Source of the DNA: UBA6100 sp049658145
Lineage (GTDB): Bacteria > Actinomycetota > Coriobacteriia > Anaerosomatales > Anaerosomataceae
NCBI GenBank assembly: GCA_049658145.1
Contig: JBASOJ010000106.1
Location: 1 to 26,066, forward strand
Direction: 5' to 3'
DNA: 26,066 nt
Numbering within the stretch: the first letter of the stretch is position 1; each line of letters opens with the position of its first letter. The position numbers and the translations under genes were made by a program. The notes below the pieces were generated by a model. That model did no database searches and had not been told where the DNA came from. It saw only the letters and a program-made list of their open reading frames with translations. Positions 15,899-22,456 of this stretch are shown piece after piece.

Positions 15899-17236
15899 AT
15901 GCGTTTCATCCCGGTCACCTGCGATGAACAGTCCGCGATGCTCGACGTCGTGGGAGTCGAATCGGTGGATGAGTTGTTCGCCGATGTGCCTCAGGCAGCG
16001 CGGCTCGAGCGTCCGCTGTCACTGCCCGAGCCGATGGGGGAGGTAGAACTCTCCGCCCACCTGAAGGAGCTTGCCCGGGCGAACCGGGGTGCCGACGACG
16101 TGGTCTCGTTCCTGGGCGGCGGTTGCTACGACCACTATGTGCCCGCGATCGTAGACGCTGTGGTGAGCAAGCCGGCGTTCTTCACGGCGTACACGCCGTA
16201 TCAGCCCGAGGTCAGCCAGGGGACGCTCCAGGCGGTCTACGAGTACCAGTCGATGATCTGCCAGCTCACCGGCATGGAGGTCAGCAACGCCTCGATCTAC
16301 GACGGGGCCACCGCGTTCGCCGAGGCAGCTCTGATGGCCGCACGTATCACAAAGCGCGGCAGGGTCGTCGTGTCGGGTGCTGCGCATCCCGAGTGGCGCG
16401 CGACGCTCGCCACGTACGTCCAGGCAGGCACGGTCACCGTGACCGAGGTGGCCTCGACGGGCGGCGTCTCGGACGTCACCGCGCTGACCGCGGCTCTTGG
16501 TGACGATGTCGCTGCCATCATGGTCGCATCACCGACTTTCTACGGCAGGCTCGAAGACCTCGCCACATTGGCCGAGCTCGCACACGGTGCGGGTGCCCTA
16601 CTGGTCGTCGGCACCAACCCGATCCTGCTCGGCGTCATGGAGCCGCCGGCCACCTTCGGCGCGGATATCGTGGTCGCCGAGGGCCAGCCGCTCGGCAACC
16701 CGATGTCGTTCGGTGGCCCCGGCCTGGGTATCTTCGCGTGTCGCCAGGCGCACATCCGCCAGATGCCGGGGCGCGTGGCCGGGCGCACCACTGACGTGGA
16801 CGGGAAGACCGGCTTCGTGCTCACGTTCTCCACCCGCGAGCAGCACATCCGACGCGAGAAGGCCACGTCGAACATCTGCTCCAACCACGCACTCAACGCG
16901 CTGGCGGCCGGTGTCTACCTTGCCGCCGTAGGTGCCGCCGGGCTCGAGGGGATCGCCGGGGCGTGCGTCGCCAAGGCGCACTACCTGGAGGAAGCACTCG
17001 TCGCGACAGGGCGTTTCGAGCGTGTCCACTCCGCGCCGTTCGGCCACGAATTCGCGCTGCGCTACCCGGGTGACGTGGCCGAGATGCAGCGAGCCCTACT
17101 CGGTGCCGGATTCCTCGCCGGACTTGATCTCGGTCGGTTCTCGCCTGACGGCGCCGGACTCGTGCTCTTTGCCGTGACGGAGAAGCGCACCCGCGCCGAA
17201 CTCGACCGGTTCGTCGAGGAGGTGAGTGCGCTGTGA
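15899..17236 (+). CDS. gcvPA: Glycine dehydrogenase (decarboxylating) subunit 1
   Basis: The N-terminal half of the split, PLP-dependent P protein, which decarboxylates glycine and loads the H protein. This 445-residue subunit has the family stretches FLGGGCYDHYVPAIVD, AYTPYQPEVSQGTLQAVYEYQ, SNASIYDGATAFAEA and GFVLTFSTREQHIRREKATSNIC. It lacks the PLP lysine, which is in subunit 2, as usual for split P proteins. The ATG at 15899 lies four bases after the gcvH stop, with a GAGGAAG site in the gcvH end. Its stop overlaps the gcvPB GTG by four bases, implying coupled translation of the two subunits. Confidence 0.97.
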   Translation: MRFIPVTCDEQSAMLDVVGVESVDELFADVPQAARLERPLSLPEPMGEVELSAHLKELARANRGADDVVSFLGGGCYDHYVPAIVDAVVSKPAFFTAYTPYQPEVSQGTLQAVYEYQSMICQLTGMEVSNASIYDGATAFAEAALMAARITKRGRVVVSGAAHPEWRATLATYVQAGTVTVTEVASTGGVSDVTALTAALGDDVAAIMVASPTFYGRLEDLATLAELAHGAGALLVVGTNPILLGVMEPPATFGADIVVAEGQPLGNPMSFGGPGLGIFACRQAHIRQMPGRVAGRTTDVDGKTGFVLTFSTREQHIRREKATSNICSNHALNALAAGVYLAAVGAAGLEGIAGACVAKAHYLEEALVATGRFERVHSAPFGHEFALRYPGDVAEMQRALLGAGFLAGLDLGRFSPDGAGLVLFAVTEKRTRAELDRFVEEVSAL

Positions 17237-18723
17237 GCACGCAGGATCGCAAGAACCCCACGCGGGAGCCGCTCACCGGCACGCTCATCTTCGAGCGAGG
17301 CGCCGCCGAGTCGCGTTGCGTCGAGGCACCCGCGCTCGACGTCCCCGCAGTCTCGCTCGGTGAGTACGCCCGTGCCGCGGCTCCGGCGCTGCCGCATGTG
17401 ACCGAGGTGGACATAGCCCGCCACTACGAGCGGCTCGCGAGCGCCAACTTCGGCGTGGACAGCGGCTTCTACCCGCTTGGCAGCTGCACGATGAAGTACA
17501 ACCCCAAGATCGACGAGTGGGCCTGCCGGTTGCCCGGATTCGCGGGACTCCACCCGTATCAGCCTGAGGAGACCGTCCAGGGCGTGCTCGAGCTCATGTG
17601 GGGCCTGCAGGAGTCGCTCGCCGAGGTGGCGGGCCTGCCAGCCGTGACGCTGCAGCCCGCGGCCGGCGCGCATGGCGAGCTCACGGGTCTGCTCACCATC
17701 CGCGCGTATCACACGGCGCACGGCGATCCGCGCAAGCGCGTCCTCGTGCCCGATTCGGCACACGGCACCAATCCTGCCACGGTCGCCATGTGCGGCTACG
17801 AGGTCGTGCAGGTGCCAAGCGACGATCGCGGGGGAGTGGACCTCGAAGCGCTGAGGTCCCTGCTCGACACGGATGTCGCGGCGCTCATGCTCACCAACCC
17901 GAACACGCTCGGCCTGTTCGACGAGAACATCCTCGCGATCACGACCGCCGTGCATGAGGTCGGGGCGCTCGCATACTGTGACGGCGCCAACCTGAACGCC
18001 ATCCTCGGCAAGACGCGCTCCGGCGACATGGGCTTCGACGCGCTGCACATCAATCTGCACAAGACGTTCGCGACGCCGCACGGCGGAGGCGGCCCCGGCG
18101 CCGGCCCTGTGGCCGTGACGGACGCGCTCGCGCCGTTTCTTCCGGGGCCCCTGGTGGGCACGACGCCCGATGGTGGCTTCACGCTCGTGACGCCGCCTCG
18201 GTCTATCGGTCGCGTGCGGTCGTTCCTCGGCAACGTCGGCGTGCTCGTACGGGCGTACACCTACATCCGGGCTCTCGGCGGACGCGGCCTCACGGAGGTT
18301 GCCGAACAGGCGGTGCTCTCGGCCAACTACCTGCGGGTTCTGCTCAGCGGCGCGTGGCCGGTGGCATACGATCGCGTCTGCATGCACGAGTTCGTGCTCT
18401 CTGGCGGCGCGTTGCGCAAGAAGCATGGCGTTCGCACACTCGACGTCGCCAAACGCCTGCTCGACTACGGCTACCATCCACCCACCGTGTACTTCCCGCT
18501 GATCGTCGACGAGGCGATGATGATCGAGCCCACCGAGACAGAGGGCAAGGCGACGCTCGACCGGTTCGCCGAGGTCTTGTCGACGATCGCCACGGAGGCC
18601 GCCGAGGATCCGGACCTGCTCCACGGCGCACCGTACACCACGCCGGTGCGGCGACTGGACGAAGCGGCGGCCGTCAAGGAGCCGGACCTCGCCTGGAAGC
18701 CGCGGGAAGGTGTGCGCGAGTAG
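17233..18723 (+). CDS. gcvPB: Glycine dehydrogenase (decarboxylating) subunit 2
   Basis: The C-terminal, PLP-carrying half of the split P protein; 496 residues, with the PLP lysine K277 in LHINLHKTFATPHGGGGPG. Other family stretches are FYPLGSCTMKYNPKI, HPYQPEETVQGVLELMW, LQPAAGAHGELTGLL and DSAHGTNPATVAMCGY. The GTG at 17233 overlaps the gcvPA stop (GTGA). The next gene starts on the last base of its stop codon. The order T-H-PA-PB is typical of Gram-positive bacteria and archaea. The L protein (dihydrolipoamide dehydrogenase) is not in this window, so the system depends on one encoded elsewhere. Confidence 0.97.
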   Translation: MSTQDRKNPTREPLTGTLIFERGAAESRCVEAPALDVPAVSLGEYARAAAPALPHVTEVDIARHYERLASANFGVDSGFYPLGSCTMKYNPKIDEWACRLPGFAGLHPYQPEETVQGVLELMWGLQESLAEVAGLPAVTLQPAAGAHGELTGLLTIRAYHTAHGDPRKRVLVPDSAHGTNPATVAMCGYEVVQVPSDDRGGVDLEALRSLLDTDVAALMLTNPNTLGLFDENILAITTAVHEVGALAYCDGANLNAILGKTRSGDMGFDALHINLHKTFATPHGGGGPGAGPVAVTDALAPFLPGPLVGTTPDGGFTLVTPPRSIGRVRSFLGNVGVLVRAYTYIRALGGRGLTEVAEQAVLSANYLRVLLSGAWPVAYDRVCMHEFVLSGGALRKKHGVRTLDVAKRLLDYGYHPPTVYFPLIVDEAMMIEPTETEGKATLDRFAEVLSTIATEAAEDPDLLHGAPYTTPVRRLDEAAAVKEPDLAWKPREGVRE

Positions 18724-19502
18724 TGCTCACGACTGGCTGGCGGCTCATCTGTCACGGCGCCGACCGCGGCGATCGCAACATGGCCATCGATAGGGCCATG
18801 CTGGATGCGCATGAGGCCGGCCTCGTGCCGCCGACGCTGCGCCTGTACCGATGGAGCGGTCCCACGGTTTCGCTCGGCCGGTTCCAGAGGGCCGAGGATG
18901 TCGACAGGTCGTTCTGTGCTGCCGAGGGCATCGACCTTTGCAGGCGGCCCACCGGCGGTCGGGGTGTGCTCCACGACGACGAGATCACGTATTCGATCGT
19001 CGCGGGCGTCCGGGATGGTGTGCCGAGGGGTGTGAGCGCGAGCTATCGCATGTTGTGCGGCGCGCTCGTTGAGGCGTACAGGGCGCTCGGCATCGGCGCC
19101 GACCTCACCGGCAGGCCACGAGGGGAGCGTGCGGCGGGCGCCTGCTATTTGCACGCGACGCACGCGGATCTCTCGTTCGGCGCTGCGAAGCTGTCGGGTT
19201 CGGCTCAGGTGTGGAGCGGATCGAGTTGTCTGCAGCACGGTTCGTTCGTGATCTCGCGCGATGTCGCGAAAGAGGCGTCGGTGTTCCGCCTGGAGCCCTC
19301 GGGTGCCGCGGCGCTCGATCGCTCGACCGAGACGATCCTCGGCATCCTAGGCAGTCGGCCGACCGAGGCCGAGATGGTGGCCGGAATAGTGGCGGGAGTG
19401 GCGCGCGGTCTGGGTGCCCGCTTCGATGAAGACACGCTGACGGCTGTCGAATCCGAGGCTGCTGACGGACTGGTCGGAGCGTTCGGGTTGGGGGATGTCT
19501 GA
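18723..19502 (+). CDS. Lipoate-protein ligase / octanoyltransferase family protein (LipM/LplA-like)
   Basis: A biotin/lipoate-transferase-fold protein of 259 residues that probably lipoylates or octanoylates GcvH. It has WSGPTVSLGRFQ, RRPTGGRGVLHDDEITYSI and the lysine motif AAKLSGSAQVW (K156), followed by LQHGSFVI. A cysteine, C141 in AGACYLHATHADL, lies 15 residues before K156; as I recall, Bacillus LipM has its acyl-accepting cysteine (C150) at this spacing. That favours an octanoyl-ACP:GcvH transferase, while a plain ATP-dependent lipoate ligase would not need it. The GTG at 18723 shares one base with the gcvPB TAG, so the gene is part of the gcv operon. LipA, needed to turn octanoyl into lipoyl, is not in the window. 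Confidence 0.88.
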   Translation: MLTTGWRLICHGADRGDRNMAIDRAMLDAHEAGLVPPTLRLYRWSGPTVSLGRFQRAEDVDRSFCAAEGIDLCRRPTGGRGVLHDDEITYSIVAGVRDGVPRGVSASYRMLCGALVEAYRALGIGADLTGRPRGERAAGACYLHATHADLSFGAAKLSGSAQVWSGSSCLQHGSFVISRDVAKEASVFRLEPSGAAALDRSTETILGILGSRPTEAEMVAGIVAGVARGLGARFDEDTLTAVESEAADGLVGAFGLGDV

Positions 19503-19583
19503 ACCCGGGTATTAGGGTTGGGGAGTGCACGATTCCGCACGTCGATATCGAGTAGAGGTCGAAGCCGTCGTGTCGCGGGTGTC

Positions 19584-19592
19584 TGCTACAAT
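19584..19592 (+). promoter_or_regulatory. Extended -10 promoter of the rsiG-garA-ftsR-hpt cluster
   Basis: TGCTACAAT matches the extended -10 form TGnTAnAAT. No clear -35 is visible at 16-18 bases. It lies 49 bases before the rsiG-like GTG in the 138-base gap after the gcv operon; that gap otherwise shows only a weak AACCC/GGGTT inverted repeat (19502-19519). Confidence 0.5.
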
Positions 19593-19640
19593 GGCGCACA
19601 GCGGTGATGGACCGCGGGGCATGACTGCGGAGGAGGAACA

Positions 19641-19952
19641 GTGAGCGACAGAGGTGCTGCCGACGACGCACTGCTCAACTTGCGGGAGCGCACGGTGGAC
19701 GAGCTGCGAGCGCTCCTCGATCAGTTGTACGAAGAGGAGCAGAAGGTCAGCTACCGGCGGCGCGTGCTTCACGGAAAGATCGACATCCTTCGTGCGGAAC
19801 TCGTCCGGAGGCTCAAGGAGGATCGCGATGCCGGCAAGGGTGTCGTCTCAGGGAGTGACATCGAGCGGCTCATCGAGATCCTCGCGAACGATCTACACGG
19901 TGTATCTCGCTACGACGTGACCACTGATGATGACGACTGGGACGACGACTGA
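19641..19952 (+). CDS. RsiG-like c-di-GMP-binding anti-sigma factor (single motif)
   Basis: A 103-residue, highly charged, mostly helical protein. The helix at about 19-60 carries E33-x3-S37-x2-R40-x3-H44-x3-D48, within EEEQKVSYRRRVLHGKID. The RsiG c-di-GMP motif is E-x3-S-x2-R-x3-Q-x3-D, so four of five fixed positions match at exact spacing, with H for Q. In Streptomyces, RsiG has two motifs and holds sigma WhiG inactive when c-di-GMP is bound; basal actinobacteria have small single-motif RsiGs that homodimerise and, in Rubrobacter, control type IV pili. The C terminus is acidic (VTTDDDDWDDD). The GTG at 19641 has GGAGGAGGAA upstream. It heads the cluster leading to garA and ftsR homologues. 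No whiG is in the window. Family assignment is from the motif and size. Confidence 0.75.
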   Translation: MSDRGAADDALLNLRERTVDELRALLDQLYEEEQKVSYRRRVLHGKIDILRAELVRRLKEDRDAGKGVVSGSDIERLIEILANDLHGVSRYDVTTDDDDWDDD

Positions 19953-19988
19953 GGCGGTGCGCACGCCCGTCGCGACAAGGAGGCCGGA

Positions 19989-20249
19989 GTGCCCGGTGTT
20001 ACTGAGAAGATCCAAGCGTTCCTGAACGACCTTGCGGTCGATGTGATCGAGGAGCGCGTCGTCGAGTATGTCATCCGGGAGGTCCACAACGGACGGCGGC
20101 TCACCGATGCGCTCGCCGATCCCTACGTGAAGAACCGGCTGAGTGAGGAGCGTCTCGCCGGGGTCCTGGAGACCCCGGAGCTCATGGCTGCGCTCGAGGA
20201 GCAGATCGCGCAGTCGTTCAAGACGAGGGACTTCGGCCTGCTCAGCTGA
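19989..20249 (+). CDS. Small conserved-looking protein of unknown function
   Basis: An 86-residue acidic protein that I do not recognise. It is predicted mostly helical, with no signal peptide, membrane segment or cysteines. The middle reads DVIEERVVEYVIREVHNGRRLTDALADPYVKNRL; the end is QSFKTRDFGLLS. Reality is supported by a perfect AAGGAGG site (19977-19983) five bases before the GTG, codon use like its neighbours and its place between the rsiG-like and garA-like genes (36- and 41-base gaps). A role as a partner of one of the neighbouring regulators is possible but is only guilt by association. Confidence 0.75.
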   Translation: MPGVTEKIQAFLNDLAVDVIEERVVEYVIREVHNGRRLTDALADPYVKNRLSEERLAGVLETPELMAALEEQIAQSFKTRDFGLLS

Positions 20250-20290
20250 TGTGTGGGCCCGCGCGCGGTGCCCTCTAGGAGATGGTGAGG

Positions 20291-20740
20291 ATGGACCGGT
20301 GCCCCGCATGCGGCGCTCTCGCGCTGGAGGGTGGCGTCTGCACTGAGTGTGGCGTCCGGGCCGAGGGAGCCACCGCATCTTTCGAGGCGGTCGCGGAGAC
20401 CGTCCAGCAGCTCTACGACGGAGAAGTCGGCGTCACCGAGGTCCCCGTGCTGATCGTCCGCAAAGGCATCGAGGTCGGCGAGCGCTTCTACCTCGAGCAG
20501 CCGCGGATCACCATCGGCCGTGATCCTGACAGCGACATCTTCCTCAATGACGTGACGGTCTCACGAGAGCACGCGGTGTTGCACGTAGAGGCGGGGGAGG
20601 TCCGTCTCGAGGACGTCGGCTCGCTCAACGGCACCTACGTGAACGACGCGATCGTCACCGGGGCCGTCCTCGTCAGCGGCGATACTGTCCAGATCGGCCG
20701 GTTCCAGATGCTGTTCCTGAGTGGCGGAGGTGCCGAGTGA
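20291..20740 (+). CDS. GarA/OdhI-like FHA-domain protein with N-terminal zinc ribbon
   Basis: A 149-residue protein. Residues 4-20 form a CPAC..CTEC zinc ribbon; a linker follows; residues about 55-145 are an FHA domain very close to mycobacterial GarA, with GRDPDSDIFLNDVTVSREHA and DVGSLNGTYVNDAIV. FHA domains bind phosphothreonine. GarA/OdhI inhibits 2-oxoglutarate dehydrogenase and regulates glutamate enzymes; PknB/PknG phosphorylation of an N-terminal ETTS site makes the domain bind its own tail and shuts this off. Here that tail is replaced by the zinc ribbon and no ETTS is present; T37 in AETVQQLYDG is the nearest candidate. The ATG at 20291 is preferred to 20282 because AGGAG abuts the latter. 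The MerR gene overlaps its stop by one base, the same garA-ftsR order as in mycobacteria and corynebacteria. Confidence 0.9.
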   Translation: MDRCPACGALALEGGVCTECGVRAEGATASFEAVAETVQQLYDGEVGVTEVPVLIVRKGIEVGERFYLEQPRITIGRDPDSDIFLNDVTVSREHAVLHVEAGEVRLEDVGSLNGTYVNDAIVTGAVLVSGDTVQIGRFQMLFLSGGGAE

Positions 20741-21450
20741 TGGCTCCTGTAGCACGTGACTACCTGACCATCGGCGAGGTGGTAGAGAAACTCACCCCCG
20801 CCCATCCGGACCTGACGATCTCTAAGATCCGATTCCTGGAAGACGAGCGTCTCATCTCGCCCGAGCGGACACCCGGCGGCTATCGGAAGTACCATCCGGG
20901 GGATGTTCAACGGCTCGAGCTCGTGCTTCGTCTGCAGAGAGACCACTTCATGCCGCTTGCTGTGATCCGCGAGAAGCTCGACGACCTCGACCACGGCAAG
21001 ATGCCTCCCGAGCTGAAGCCTGCCGTGGAGCGCGCCGAGACGATGGCGCTCCCGCTGGACGATGCCGAGACGGTGCCCCTTGAGCGGGTTCCGGAAATGC
21101 TCGGACTCCCCACAGCGTTCATCCGTGAACTCGCCTCGTTCGGCATCGTCAACCTCGTGTCCGGGGAGCACGGCGAGGAGTTGCCCGGACCTGACATCGG
21201 CATCGCTCACACCTGTTGGGAGTTGCGCAGGTTCGGTATCGAGCCCCGGCACATGCGCATGTATGAGAGCTTCGCGGAGCGCGAAGCCGCCTTCTACCAG
21301 CAGATCCTGATGCCGGGGATGCGCCACCGCACGCCCGAGGCGCGACAGAAGCTGATCGAGACGCTCGTGGATCTGATGGGTAAGACGGCCGAACTCAAGG
21401 ACCACATGATCAGACGTGCGGTCGGCCGGCTCTTCGAGGACCTAGCCTGA
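20740..21450 (+). CDS. MerR family transcriptional regulator, FtsR-like
   Basis: A 236-residue DNA-binding regulator. The N-terminal MerR winged helix reads YLTIGEVVEKLTPAHPDLTISKIRFLEDERLISPERTP..GYRKYHPGDVQRL, close to the actinobacterial FtsR type (Corynebacterium FtsR activates ftsZ; the mycobacterial homologue is Rv1828). RDHFMPLAVIREKLDDLD follows. The C-terminal half (about 110-236) is helical with a second MerR-like stretch (LGLPTAFIRELASFGIV) and no metal-binding cysteine pattern. The ATG at 20740 uses GGAGG nine bases upstream; the GTG at 20737 is an alternative. Its place right behind the garA-like gene supports the FtsR identity. Targets in this organism are not shown. Confidence 0.9.
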   Translation: MAPVARDYLTIGEVVEKLTPAHPDLTISKIRFLEDERLISPERTPGGYRKYHPGDVQRLELVLRLQRDHFMPLAVIREKLDDLDHGKMPPELKPAVERAETMALPLDDAETVPLERVPEMLGLPTAFIRELASFGIVNLVSGEHGEELPGPDIGIAHTCWELRRFGIEPRHMRMYESFAEREAAFYQQILMPGMRHRTPEARQKLIETLVDLMGKTAELKDHMIRRAVGRLFEDLA

Positions 21451-21455
21451 CTACG

Positions 21456-21905
21456 ATGACTGACGAACTGCATGATGAGCCGCTGGACGATCTGGCGGAC
21501 AGCCTCCCTTTGTCGGACCGTGTGGCGAACACGGCGTTCGCGCATCCGAGTGAACGCGTGGCCGCGCAGATCCTCGACTACTACCGCATTGCGTGGGAGT
21601 ACGAGCCCACGACATTTCCGCTGGAATGGGACAAGCAGGGCAACGTCCTCATGTCCTTCTCGCCCGACTTCTACCTTCCCGAGTCGGGCCTCTACATCGA
21701 ACTCACGACCATGAGTCAGAAGCTCGTGACCAAGAAGAACCGGAAGGTTCGTCGCCTCAAGGAGCTGTATCCGGAGATCTCGATTCGAATCCTGTACCAG
21801 CGCGACTTCCGTAAGCTGCTGTTCAAATACGGCATCCCGGTCGTCGCGCGCGAGCATGCCGACGGCGGCGGCCTCGACGGGATCACGGGCGCAGGGGAGT
21901 CATGA
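21456..21905 (+). CDS. PD-(D/E)XK nuclease-like protein with altered active site
   Basis: A 149-residue protein. The core resembles small PD-(D/E)XK endonuclease folds: helix HPSERVAAQILDYYRIAWEYEP (E33 would be the helix acid), then SFSPDFYLPESGLYIELTTM, with D71 for PD and E82 for the (D/E)XK acid. The lysine of ExK is T84 (ELT), which would normally impair metal-dependent cleavage; K89 or the KKNRK run might substitute. After it comes YPEISIRILYQRDFRKLL. I know the type only as an uncharacterised family seen near hpt in actinobacteria. It starts five bases after ftsR, with a weak ribosome site in the ftsR end, and overlaps hpt by four bases, so translation is probably coupled. Confidence 0.7.
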   Translation: MTDELHDEPLDDLADSLPLSDRVANTAFAHPSERVAAQILDYYRIAWEYEPTTFPLEWDKQGNVLMSFSPDFYLPESGLYIELTTMSQKLVTKKNRKVRRLKELYPEISIRILYQRDFRKLLFKYGIPVVAREHADGGGLDGITGAGES

Positions 21906-22456
21906 CGGAGCGGCTGCACCTCTCGGATTCGCGGATCGATCGCGTCCTTCTCACCCCAGGGGAGATCGCCGATCGCGTCGCGGAGCTCGGGGCCGGCATA
22001 ACCGCCGACTACGAGGGACGAGACCTCGCGCTCATCACGGTCCTCAAGGGCGGGCTGATCTTCCTTGCGGACCTGTGCCGGCAGATCGATCTGCCCCACA
22101 CGATCGACTTCATGGCTGTCTCCGCGTACGGACCGGGTGTGGCAGGCTCGGTGCGCATCACGAAGGACCTGGACGATACGATCGAGGGCCGGGACGTGCT
22201 CATCGTGGAGGACATCATCGACACGGGGCTCACCCTCAACTACCTCATCCGGGTGCTGCGAGCCAGGAAGCCGGCGAGTCTGGCGGTGTGCACGCTGCTC
22301 GATAAGGACGTACGGCGCATCGTGGACCTGCCCATCGAGTACACGGGCTTCTCGATTCCCGACCGGTTCGTCGTGGGCTACGGGCTCGACCTGGAAAGCG
22401 TCTGGCGCAACCTCCCGTACGTGGCGACCCTGCACGACGAGGTCTGGGAGCGCTGA
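21902..22456 (+). CDS. hpt: Hypoxanthine phosphoribosyltransferase
   Basis: A purine-salvage enzyme converting hypoxanthine (and guanine) plus PRPP to IMP (GMP). The 184 residues include ITVLKGGLIFLADLCRQI, the flexible catalytic loop VSAYGPGVAGSVRITKDL, the PRPP-binding loop VLIVEDIIDTGLTLNYL and the base-binding LLDKDVRRIVDLPIEYTGFSIPDRFVVGYGLDL. The ATG at 21902 overlaps the previous stop (ATGA), and its own TGA shares a base with the channel gene start. With apt 1 kb further on, the region covers purine salvage, but hpt is translationally tied to regulators and a channel rather than to apt. Confidence 0.96.
   Translation: MTERLHLSDSRIDRVLLTPGEIADRVAELGAGITADYEGRDLALITVLKGGLIFLADLCRQIDLPHTIDFMAVSAYGPGVAGSVRITKDLDDTIEGRDVLIVEDIIDTGLTLNYLIRVLRARKPASLAVCTLLDKDVRRIVDLPIEYTGFSIPDRFVVGYGLDLESVWRNLPYVATLHDEVWER

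Noticed and set aside
17062..18624. 520-codon minus-strand frame opposite gcvPA/gcvPB
   Set aside because: Composition is Arg/His/Asp/Glu-rich as expected for a shadow frame; the sense strand holds certain gcv genes.
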